The notes below the pieces were generated by a model. The model ran no database searches, had not been told where the DNA came from, and saw only the letters and a list, made by a program, of their open reading frames with translations. A stretch of DNA of 40,505 nt, from positions 1-40,505 of the forward strand of contig JAGFCB010000046.1 in the NCBI GenBank assembly GCA_022394775.1, in the 5' to 3' direction. Made by a program: the position numbers and the translations under genes. The DNA comes from Candidatus Poribacteria bacterium (GTDB lineage: Bacteria; Poribacteria; WGA-4E; WGA-3G). The first letter of the stretch is position 1. Each line of letters starts with the position of its first letter. Positions 8,000-14,890 of the stretch are shown here, in pieces.

Positions 8000-8527
8000 A
8001 TGCCTAAACAAAACTTCAACGAAAAACTGACCACCCTCCTCAAAACCCATCCCGACTTCCTTGACGATACAGACGCACTCATCCCCGCCGCCATCAGAGA
8101 CCACGCGTGGCGACTTGACCATAACCTCATCAAATTGCTGCTTACCGATGATGAAATCAAGGCAACCTTCTTTGACGAAATTGACGGACATTGGGTGTTC
8201 AACTACAATACCTTCATTGACTACGTCACCACCAAAAACTTCCTCGCCAATTCTTATACGCAGTTCCGCAACAAAATCGGCTTGAACATAGAAGGCAAAT
8301 TCCTGCGTGAACGCGGCGAAGTCTCACTTGTCTGGCCCTACAAAGATTGCGTTTTGGAAGGAGGACAAACAAAAGAGCCGGAAAAACGCAAAGAGATTTT
8401 CTTCAACGAAATCCTTGCACAAGACGAAATCAACCGGATGTTCGATCCAAAGGTGCTCACAAACTGGAAACGCTACACTGCTGAACCTATTATCGACAAA
8501 AATAAACGGGGGGGGGGTAAATTGTGA
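8000..8527 (+). CDS. mod: Type III DNA methyltransferase (Mod), N-terminal part; frame ends just after a G10 tract
   Basis: This is the first 175 residues of a type III Mod protein: an N-terminal helical region (LKTHPDFLDDT..., NFLANSYTQFRNKIGL, VSLVWPYKDCVLEGGQTKEPEKRKEIFFNEILAQDEINRMFDPKVLTNWKRY). In homologues this runs straight into the methyltransferase domain. Here the frame passes through ten consecutive G residues (8508-8517) and stops at 8527. The rest of the protein continues in the +1 frame. A 9-base (or 12-base) G tract would join the two, giving one protein of about 630 aa. As the sequence stands, this fragment has no catalytic motifs. Phase variation, a fixed mutation or a homopolymer sequencing error are all possible. 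Confidence 0.85.
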   Translation: MPKQNFNEKLTTLLKTHPDFLDDTDALIPAAIRDHAWRLDHNLIKLLLTDDEIKATFFDEIDGHWVFNYNTFIDYVTTKNFLANSYTQFRNKIGLNIEGKFLRERGEVSLVWPYKDCVLEGGQTKEPEKRKEIFFNEILAQDEINRMFDPKVLTNWKRYTAEPIIDKNKRGGGKL

Positions 8528-9887
8528 TAAGTATATTAAAAATGAGATTGGTGAACTTAAGCGAAATGAGAACGGCATCATCCGCGAAAACCTCATCATC
8601 AAAGGCAACAACCTCATCGCGCTCCACACCCTCAAACAACAATTTCGGGGACAGGTCAAACTGATTTACATTGACCCGCCGTATAATACTGGAAGTGATA
8701 GTTTTGGTTACAACGATAGTTTTAACCACTCCAGTTGGCTGACGTTCATGAAAAACCGGTTGGAAGTAGCAAAGGAACTATTAACAGATGACGGTGTATT
8801 TTTCGCAAGTTGTGATGATAATGAACAGGCATACCTGAAAATTTTGATGGACGAAATTTTTGGCGATGAAAATTTCATTACCAATTTTGTAGTCATTCGT
8901 GCCGAAGGCGGTGGACTTGCTAAACAGGTAGTGAAAGGACATGATTACTTATTGGCTTATGCAAAGAATATCGAAAATTTTGAACCCTTAAGAAAACCTA
9001 AAGACATCAGAGGCAAAATTGTTGAAAAAGATGGTGAAGAATATTGGATTGAAGAGGACTGGTTAAGATTAGAATTTGGGAAATATGGCACCTGTTACTA
9101 TGAAGATATTGAGAGGGTTAAAGGAAAAGCGAAAAAAGATGAAATTGACAGGGGAATAGAAAGTGGCCAGTACATCCTTCTAAATAAAGGAAAAAATAAA
9201 ACAATTGTCGGAAGATATAGAGCATTAGCTGAAGATGGCTCAAAGTTTTATTCTGTCTTAAAACACTTGAATGCGGATGGTAAGAATGAACTAAAGGATC
9301 TGATGGGTGAAGATACTTTTTCATTTCCAAAACCAACTTCCTTGCTAAAAGAAATCATACTCGGTGCTACTTTTTTTAAAAAAGATAAGGAGGCAATTAT
9401 TCTCGACTTTCACGCTGGCTCAGGAACTACTGCCCAAGCTGTTTTGGAATTGAACAAACAAGACAATGGAAACCGCAAATTTATTTTAGTGGAACAGATG
9501 GATTATGTTGATAGCGTCACCATACCACGTGTGGAAAAAGTAATGGAAAAGCAAGGTGGTGGTGATTTCATCTATTGTGAACTCATGGAATACAACCAAT
9601 CCTATATGGACAAAATCCAAGCGGCGCAATCCCCGGAAGAACTCGTTACACTCTGGAAAGACATCGCCGAAAACTCGTTTCTGAACTGGTATATCAACGA
9701 AGCAATGCCCCAAGAAGCTGTCCAAGATTTCATCGCCATCGGGAACCTTGCGGCACAAAAACGCTGCTTGGTAGAATTGCTGGATAAGAACCAACTTTAC
9801 GTCAATCTTTCCGAAATAGAGGATGCGGATTTTCAGGTGAGTGAAGAAGATAGAGAACTGAATAGTGAATTTTACAAAAAAGTTTAG
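8307..9887 (+). CDS. mod: Type III DNA methyltransferase (Mod), catalytic and target-recognition part, out of frame with its N-terminus
   Basis: The frame is open from 8307, but homology to Mod begins only after the G tract (about 8518, NCDKYIKNEIGELKRNENG). No good start codon lies just there. It is a beta-class N6-adenine methyltransferase, with motif IV DPPYNTG first and the AdoMet-binding motif FHAGSGTTAQAVLELN near the C-terminus. Residues between them form the target-recognition domain. The C-terminal part (SYMDKIQAAQSPEELVTLWKDIAENSFLNWY) is typical of type III Mod. The middle, about 8870-9560, is clearly more AT-rich (sample 60-base lines 30-35% GC) than the flanks (47-50%). This suggests an exchanged specificity domain. 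Its partner is the Res gene at 17819. Confidence 0.85.
   Translation: MNAAKSHLSGPTKIAFWKEDKQKSRKNAKRFSSTKSLHKTKSTGCSIQRCSQTGNATLLNLLSTKINGGGVNCDKYIKNEIGELKRNENGIIRENLIIKGNNLIALHTLKQQFRGQVKLIYIDPPYNTGSDSFGYNDSFNHSSWLTFMKNRLEVAKELLTDDGVFFASCDDNEQAYLKILMDEIFGDENFITNFVVIRAEGGGLAKQVVKGHDYLLAYAKNIENFEPLRKPKDIRGKIVEKDGEEYWIEEDWLRLEFGKYGTCYYEDIERVKGKAKKDEIDRGIESGQYILLNKGKNKTIVGRYRALAEDGSKFYSVLKHLNADGKNELKDLMGEDTFSFPKPTSLLKEIILGATFFKKDKEAIILDFHAGSGTTAQAVLELNKQDNGNRKFILVEQMDYVDSVTIPRVEKVMEKQGGGDFIYCELMEYNQSYMDKIQAAQSPEELVTLWKDIAENSFLNWYINEAMPQEAVQDFIAIGNLAAQKRCLVELLDKNQLYVNLSEIEDADFQVSEEDRELNSEFYKKV
8508..8517 (+). repeat. Poly-G (10) tract inside mod, candidate phase-variation switch
   Basis: Ten consecutive G bases lie inside the mod coding region at the exact point where the frame changes. 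With ten G the protein stops at 8527. With nine, the codons read ...CGG GGG GGG GTA AAT TGT GAT and continue to 9887. Homopolymer tracts in type III mod genes are a known cause of on/off switching by slipped-strand mispairing. The state in this sequence would be OFF. Confidence 0.9.
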
Positions 9888-9935
9888 AAGATAAGCCATA
9901 GAAATTAAATTTAGAAAGGAGTTCAATAAAATATC

Positions 9936-11201
9936 ATGCGTTTATACGTCGGAAACGTTATAGACATCACTGGTTTCGCGGTTTGCAATGTTCCTAAGGA
10001 TCACTATTTTTGGGCATTGAGTTCTTCTCGTCTAACTTCCGATCAGCCAATATTTTACAAATACATTGAGGAAATATCAAAACTCTTTCTTTATACACCG
10101 GAATACAAAATAAGCGTCAATTCGATCAACAGTTTTCTGATACTCATTCATCGTGACTTGAGCGCAGATATTTACCTTAATAATTTTCCGATTGAGATAA
10201 AATGTCGGTCCAAGCGGATTCTAAAAGAAAATGAGTTGATCTCAGACAATGATATTGCAGATATTATCGAATTAAGGTTTCCGGGCATAGACATACAAGA
10301 ATCTGATAAGGTTATCTGTTGCCTAAAAGTGGGTTGGAAATTCGGACTCTATTTTAACTGCGTGCGTAATCCTAATTTAGTGCAAAAAGAGATTGGTTCA
10401 TTAGAATTTGAAGAGGTAGAACTTGAGAGGTCTAATCTTGCCCGAATGCAAACTCAGTTAGGACAACTCTATAGATATTTAGCATTTCAATACGTCTATC
10501 AAAGTTTAGAATCAGAACCTCTTTTTGAGGAAATAGTTGCAGACGGATGGTTTCCCTTTGTAGAAATCCTGGGTAACGAGTATAAGACACTATTTGAAAC
10601 TTATCAAAATGATAAGTTTACTTATGATGATAAGGTAAAAAATATTCTTGATGGTTTCAATGAAACCCGTTTAAGAAAAATTACTAACAAGTGGTGGGAA
10701 AATCCTTTTTTTCGAGAAAAGCGTGAACTACTGCAAACTGGTATTGATGCTTTCCTCCGAAGAACTAAACGCGACTACATAAGTTGCGTTAAGAATCTCT
10801 ATCCAGAAATTGAGGGAATATTGCGTTCTTTGTATCGTACGGATCACGAAGAGGGCACATACAGAACGCAGAAACTGCTTGAACATCTCTTAGAGGTCGG
10901 AAAGCGAAATGTAACTGATGACCATTCATTGCTTCTACCTCAAGACTTTCTGAAATATCTCAATAGTAGTTTTTTTAAGCACTTTGACCCCGCAACCGCT
11001 ACGGAAGACTTATCACGTCACAGCGTTGCTCATGGTGCTGCTTCAGAAAAGGGTTACTCCGCTGAGAAAGCATTGCAAGCACTTTTAACTCTTGATCAGA
11101 TTTATTTTTATCTGTCTACACCATCTAACGAAAATGAAAAGAATAATTCGCCAATAGAGGATGCGGGTTCTGATGTTAGTGAGAAGAAAGGTGTTGAATA
11201 A
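9936..11201 (+). CDS. HEPN-domain-like protein of unknown specificity (HEPN protein 1)
   Basis: This is a 421-aa protein, 48 bases after mod and on the same strand, preceded by AAAGGAG. The N-terminal ~150 residues are beta-rich and not recognised. The middle is helical. The C-terminal ~100 residues have the four-helix HEPN look: LYPEIEGILRSLY, then LSRHSVAHGAASEKGYSAEKALQALLTLDQIYFYL. Here Arg361-x4-His366 forms the RX4H ribonuclease motif, and the helix after it is typical. HEPN domains are metal-independent RNases or structural relatives in toxins and abortive-infection proteins. The acidic tail is low complexity. Coding DNA is AT-rich (a sampled 60-base line is 27% GC), unlike housekeeping neighbours, which suggests transfer. 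Target and trigger are unknown. Confidence 0.7.
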   Translation: MRLYVGNVIDITGFAVCNVPKDHYFWALSSSRLTSDQPIFYKYIEEISKLFLYTPEYKISVNSINSFLILIHRDLSADIYLNNFPIEIKCRSKRILKENELISDNDIADIIELRFPGIDIQESDKVICCLKVGWKFGLYFNCVRNPNLVQKEIGSLEFEEVELERSNLARMQTQLGQLYRYLAFQYVYQSLESEPLFEEIVADGWFPFVEILGNEYKTLFETYQNDKFTYDDKVKNILDGFNETRLRKITNKWWENPFFREKRELLQTGIDAFLRRTKRDYISCVKNLYPEIEGILRSLYRTDHEEGTYRTQKLLEHLLEVGKRNVTDDHSLLLPQDFLKYLNSSFFKHFDPATATEDLSRHSVAHGAASEKGYSAEKALQALLTLDQIYFYLSTPSNENEKNNSPIEDAGSDVSEKKGVE

Positions 11202-11392
11202 GGCGTTTTATAGGGTGAAAAGCCGAGGATATAGGATTGCTCTGAGCCCGTAGCTTCCCAATCACACGGATGAACCCGAATTTTGTCCACTGGTGCTTAT
11301 GTTGTATTACATTAATCAGTAGAATGTCAAATAATTTTTCATATATTTTTGTCTTTCAACAATAATTTCGTTCTACATTGAAAGGAAAAGAA

Positions 11393-12937
11393 ATGACCGA
11401 GGGAAAAAAAGATGAACTCAGGCAATTGCTAAGTAAAGCAATGCAGAGTGTCATAATTGAGGTACCTGAAGGAGAAAAACCTATATCAGTTGAGAAATAT
11501 AGAGAATGTGCTCAAGCGTTTCGAGAGTCTTACAGACCCGATTTGTCATTTATTCTCTTGTACTACAGACCGACTATTCAAGATGAGGCGTTGAAATCAA
11601 AACTTTTTAATTTTATGAAGGAAGAGCTGGTAGACTATATCAGCGAAGATGAATCTGTGCCACCTTACACGCATTGGATACAGACCGCTAAGCGTGCTAT
11701 ACGCGGTGCGAGGAGGCTAATTCCTATCCCTCTTGACAGCATATTAGAAAAATTGCTGGAGATCGTCATTGCTAACGGAGCGGAACAAGCAATATTAGCA
11801 CTTAATAGAGGCACTAGAGATAAGATTGGGGCTTTTCAAAAAATAATATTGCTTGAAGGTCTTAAGGTCCGCTATTCCGGCTCAACAACAGATGCACACG
11901 AGACACATGTTGCGGCAGGAATAAGGTTTGTCCAGCTTCCAAGTTATACAGTAGGACAAATATGGGATCTGTATGAAAGCGAGCAATCCGGGTCTGTAGA
12001 ACTCTCAAGTTATGCTGCAAGTCTCCCTCCGTATTTGTTTCATGAAAGGTTGATTCCCAATTTGCTTCATAAGAGTTTTATTCCTATGTTAGACAATACA
12101 CAATCTTGGTTTAGACAGTGGTCTAAATTTCCGATGGCATTCCATCTATCAATTCTTTGTGACGCTTCTCTTCTTATAATTGATTATACGGTATCGCCCC
12201 TATTTTGCAAGCCTCCTCCTGGCAAAAAGGAATTAGATAAATCCGATCAGTTTGAAATCAAAATAGAAAGCACAGAGTTTCCGAATTTTGATGTGGATAA
12301 ATTTTGTCAAGCGTTATCCATAATTGCTAATTACCCTGTTAAATCTCCACTTACGTGGCAATACATAGATGGAGATGAGCTCTTCAATGTAGATAGCCGG
12401 TTTCCCAATGAAATGGGCAAGTTTGCTATGCCAGACCATCTATCTGGTATCAGCGTAATTAATGAGACTGAGATAGATAAAGCCAAGTGTCTATATAAAC
12501 TCTTAACTAACCCATCCTCAAATATCGGGGGAAAATTACAGATACCCATTGATAGATGGATAAAATCAAAAATAGAAGATAATCCTGTTGATAAAATGAT
12601 TGACTTAGGAATAGCCTTTGAATCCCTCTATGTACCAGCCAAGGTGCCAGGCAAAAGTAGAAGGATAGGTTATAATCTAAAGAAAAATGCTTCCAGATAT
12701 TTGGGAAAAAATAAAGACGATCAAGAAAAGTTAGAGAAGAAATTCAAAGTAATCTATGACTGTCGTTGTGATGCTGCTCATGAGGGGAGACTCAAGGAAA
12801 AAATTGAGATTGAGAAAGATAAACATATTCGTCAATCAGAGTTTATTACAGAAGCTCAGGACTTATGTCGGGACTCAATAATGAAGATTCTGGAAGATAG
12901 GGAATTCCCCGATTGGAACGATTTGATACTGGATTGA
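11393..12937 (+). CDS. Apea-like HEPN-domain protein (HEPN protein 2)
   Basis: This is a 514-aa protein. The start at ATG 11393 has AAAGGA 7 bases upstream; a TTG at 11378 is the alternative. The first ~390 residues are not recognised. The C-terminus resembles Apea-type HEPN domains: IDLGIAFESLYVP, KKNASRYLG, then VIYDCRCDAAHEGRL with Arg458-x4-His463 as the RX4H motif. A last long helix follows (ITEAQDLCRDSIMKILED). It is AT-rich (one sampled 60-base line is 27% GC). It follows the first HEPN gene after a 190-bp gap on the same strand. Apea HEPN proteins are linked to phage defence in other bacteria; here that role is inference from family and location. Confidence 0.72.
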   Translation: MTEGKKDELRQLLSKAMQSVIIEVPEGEKPISVEKYRECAQAFRESYRPDLSFILLYYRPTIQDEALKSKLFNFMKEELVDYISEDESVPPYTHWIQTAKRAIRGARRLIPIPLDSILEKLLEIVIANGAEQAILALNRGTRDKIGAFQKIILLEGLKVRYSGSTTDAHETHVAAGIRFVQLPSYTVGQIWDLYESEQSGSVELSSYAASLPPYLFHERLIPNLLHKSFIPMLDNTQSWFRQWSKFPMAFHLSILCDASLLIIDYTVSPLFCKPPPGKKELDKSDQFEIKIESTEFPNFDVDKFCQALSIIANYPVKSPLTWQYIDGDELFNVDSRFPNEMGKFAMPDHLSGISVINETEIDKAKCLYKLLTNPSSNIGGKLQIPIDRWIKSKIEDNPVDKMIDLGIAFESLYVPAKVPGKSRRIGYNLKKNASRYLGKNKDDQEKLEKKFKVIYDCRCDAAHEGRLKEKIEIEKDKHIRQSEFITEAQDLCRDSIMKILEDREFPDWNDLILD

Positions 12938-12938
12938 A

Positions 12939-12967
12939 TTGACATTTAAGACGAATCTCTGTATAAT
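12939..12967 (+). promoter_or_regulatory. Consensus sigma-70 promoter reading into the repeat region
   Basis: TTGACA (12939-12944) and TATAAT (12962-12967) are separated by exactly 17 bases. They start one base after the stop codon of HEPN protein 2. Transcription would begin near 12974, at the conserved inner part of the left inverted repeat of the next element, and run through a non-coding stretch toward the 212-aa/985-aa/Res genes. The -10 lies within the element's imperfect terminal repeat. It may therefore be an element-borne promoter. Confidence 0.55.
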
Positions 12968-13317
12968 TTACTAAAGTTTGGACAATTCGTGTTGCGTGAG
13001 AGTTGAGTTTTCAAGGGACTGTGTATTTTCCACAGGTTTTAGACGCTCACGGAACTTTGAGAAAAAAACCACACGCCAGCAACCTCCTATGTCCCTGAAT
13101 CGTTATTCCTCTTGAGTTCCGTAGGAACGGTATTTGTGTAGAAACGCAGGTCTAAGAAGAATCAAGCCCCGTAGGGGCGGCATCTGGACAGAGTTATGTG
13201 TCTTGAAAGGATACACCCCATCTGTAGAACACATACAGAGACCCTGGGGGATGTGTTGGGTTCACTCAGAGCCAAAACAACTTATTGGAAATTGTCCAAA
13301 CTATAGTATAATTTACA
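12960..13317. mobile_element. MITE-like element with AGTTTGGACAATT inverted ends
   Basis: A perfect 13-bp inverted repeat, AGTTTGGACAATT (12975-12987) and AATTGTCCAAACT (13290-13302), extends outward imperfectly to about 28 bp on each side (12960-12987 and 13290-13317). The interior has two short palindromic units, TTCCGTAGGAA (from 13118) and CCCCGTAGGGG (from 13167), each followed by CGG and spaced about 50 bp. The small ORFs within it look like chance frames. No transposase is seen. Confidence 0.6.
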
Positions 13318-13425
13318 ATACCAGATTAATTTTACGATCAAGCGATGCAAAAAGAAACAAAAACACCCACTTTTTTCGATTTTCCAACTGGGGCTGGAGG
13401 ATCTCTAATCAGTTGGAATAAGCTT

Positions 13426-13447
13426 GGTTCGGTTAGAAAACCGAACC
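13426..13447. repeat. Palindromic hairpin GGTTCGGTT/AACCGAACC
   Basis: A perfect 9-bp stem with a 4-base loop. It is not followed by a clear T run, so a terminator role is uncertain. Confidence 0.5.
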
Positions 13448-13868
13448 TACCGAGTTTGGGGGTCCAAAATTGGACTAAAACCGAGAACTGAATGGCTCTG
13501 GTGTTAGCCCTGAATAAATTTGACTTTCTATATTATATACGTTATCTTATATAAACAGGTTATCATATATAATGTAACAGCATTTAAAAAAACCGAAGCA
13601 ACCTTACCTATAACACGTGTTGTATACCAGCTAAATTAACAAACGTTAACCGATGAAATTCGCATTTCATGAACAACTTAAAAACAAACCGAATTCATCA
13701 AGTGCCACCAAGCCAATCAAACACTACATTTGTGGCACTTTGAAAAGAGATAGACAAAAATTGAAATTGCCCAATTGTTCATGAAAATTCCAGAGACATA
13801 GGATTCAAAAACGTCATGCTCCAACGTTCTAACTGCGTTTGCGCTCCTTACAAAGGACAAAAAAGAAT

Positions 13869-13897
13869 CGTGAACAATTTCGTGAACATTTATGAAC
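13869..13897 (-). promoter_or_regulatory. Phased triplet of TGAAC half-sites (array A)
   Basis: TCGTGAAC, TTCGTGAAC and TTATGAAC begin at 13868-13869, 13879 and 13890, i.e. every 10-11 bp, one DNA turn. Array B (14010-14038) has the same motif in the opposite orientation. Single perfect TTCATGAA palindromes lie at 13666-13673 and 13778-13785. These could be operator sites for an unidentified regulator. Confidence 0.4.
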
Positions 13898-14009
13898 ATC
13901 TTGGGAAAAGAATCATCGTGCACAGAACCTATTTCGCTCACAAACCCACGCCTTGAATGGATTTACAACCGCCTATACTGTGAAAACGAAAATCGAACAA
14001 ATCGCCAAT

Positions 14010-14038
14010 GTTCATGAATGTTCACGAAATGTTCATAA
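14010..14038 (+). promoter_or_regulatory. Phased triplet of GTTCAtGAA half-sites (array B)
   Basis: GTTCATGAA (14010-14018), GTTCACGAA (14020-14028) and GTTCATAA (14031-14038) recur at 10-11 bp. The array is inverted relative to array A and lies about 215 bases before the 212-aa gene, so it is placed to control that operon. Confidence 0.4.
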
Positions 14039-14074
14039 TTTATGCCTTAGAAACCTATTGTCCACGAAACGAGA

Positions 14075-14099
14075 AAAAATTAACATTCAGTTAATTTTT
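14075..14099. terminator. AT-rich hairpin, possible bidirectional terminator
   Basis: AAAAATTAAC (14075-14084) pairs perfectly with GTTAATTTTT (14090-14099) over a 5-base loop. It has A-runs on one side and T-runs on the other. The stem is weak in GC, so a terminator is only one reading. It could equally be a protein-binding palindrome upstream of the 212-aa gene. Confidence 0.3.
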
Positions 14100-14251
14100 A
14101 GGATTCACACAGACAAGCGATAAAAAGTTCCTCGCGACAAGCGGATATCTACATTTGGAACTTTAATTATCACACTCACCTTAAAATGGATTCAAAAAAG
14201 CGAAACGAAAACATGTAGTGAGAGTTAGAACAAGGAGAACTCCGCAACGGA

Positions 14252-14890
14252 ATGCTCACGGAAAGACAACAAACGGTTTTTGACTGGATAAACGACAATC
14301 TTGAACTACCGGTGTATGCCGAAGCATATAAAGGGGCCTTGGATATCCTAAACAGGAAATCATCGGGCTACATTACCTTTGTATCCCATGCAGGCAGAGA
14401 TTTGATGAACGGTCTTGCATCTGCTGCGATAGGTATACCGGGCGACCCTGTTCAGTATGTCCAACTTGTAGAAGATTTCAAAGACGAGTGGAAAGATGAA
14501 TGGGGCGGAGAAAGTTATAACACAACAGAAGATAACGATGAAAACGGGCATCTGATCCCAAATGAAATCTGTAAAAAAATTAAAAACTTGGTCGATAAAC
14601 ACAAAGAGGGTCGTCGCGTAGCCGAAGAGAAAAATTCTTCTTTTTTTACTAATTTTCTGGATTATCCAAATGAAGACAACATTCCAGAGAACTTATCTCA
14701 AGAATGGCGAAAAGCAAAACAATGGTTTAACGGACATGCACATTTACGTAAGGATGAGTTTCCTATAGCAGCATCTAACGAAGTGGAATTGCATTTTCAC
14801 AATTTTGATAACCTTTTATACGCTGCTGCAGCCAGCGAAATTGAGCAGCTAAGGAGTATCCATGAAATCTTGGACGAAGCCAACCGATGA
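14252..14890 (+). CDS. Unrecognised 212-aa protein, first gene of the Res operon
   Basis: I cannot assign this to a named family. It is mostly helical. It opens with MLTERQQTVFDWINDNLELPVYAEAYKGALDIL, followed by a conserved-looking YITFVSHAGRDLMNGL (about 40-55). Near the C-terminus are WRKAKQWFNGHAHLR and a final helix rich in Leu, Ala and Glu. Both His-rich motifs (SHAGRD and GHAHLR) look like candidate functional sites. The start ATG has a GGAG further upstream than ideal. It overlaps the next gene by 29 bases, which implies translational coupling and a joint function with the 985-aa protein and Res. It has no transmembrane segment or signal peptide. Confidence 0.75.
   Translation: MLTERQQTVFDWINDNLELPVYAEAYKGALDILNRKSSGYITFVSHAGRDLMNGLASAAIGIPGDPVQYVQLVEDFKDEWKDEWGGESYNTTEDNDENGHLIPNEICKKIKNLVDKHKEGRRVAEEKNSSFFTNFLDYPNEDNIPENLSQEWRKAKQWFNGHAHLRKDEFPIAASNEVELHFHNFDNLLYAAAASEIEQLRSIHEILDEANR

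Larger units (their letters stand above)
12938..14251. other. 1.3-kb non-coding, repeat-rich interval between the HEPN genes and the 212-aa/985-aa/Res genes
   Basis: No convincing gene is visible here. It contains, in order: a promoter (12939-12967); an inverted-repeat element (12960-13317); a hairpin GGTTCGGTT/AACCGAACC (13426-13447); two GTTATCWTATATA direct repeats 17 bp apart (from 13541); the palindrome AACACGTGTT (13612-13621); and at least eight TTCATGAA-like sites, six of them in two phased triplets (13869-13897 and 14010-14038). A 10-bp-stem AT-rich hairpin closes it (14075-14099). Base composition is strongly AT-rich after 13500. It may carry the control region for the downstream operon or be the scar of insertions. 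Confidence 0.65.

Noticed and set aside
13134..13421. 95-aa ORF over the right half of the AGTTTGGACAATT element
   Set aside because: Covers palindromic repeat units and runs past the element end. No ribosome binding site or recognisable motif.
13717..13941. 74-aa minus-strand ORF in the repeat-rich gap
   Set aside because: No ribosome binding site, odd composition, and it spans the phased TTCATGAA-like sites. At best a decayed fragment of a repeated sequence.
13666..14038. CRISPR-like array from repeated TTCATGAA-type sites
   Set aside because: Repeats are only 8-9 bp, change orientation and have no uniform spacers; no cas genes are nearby.
14252..14890. 212-aa protein as a third HEPN protein
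   Set aside because: It has helical content and FNGHAHLR, but no Arg-x4-6-His pattern in the right helix context.
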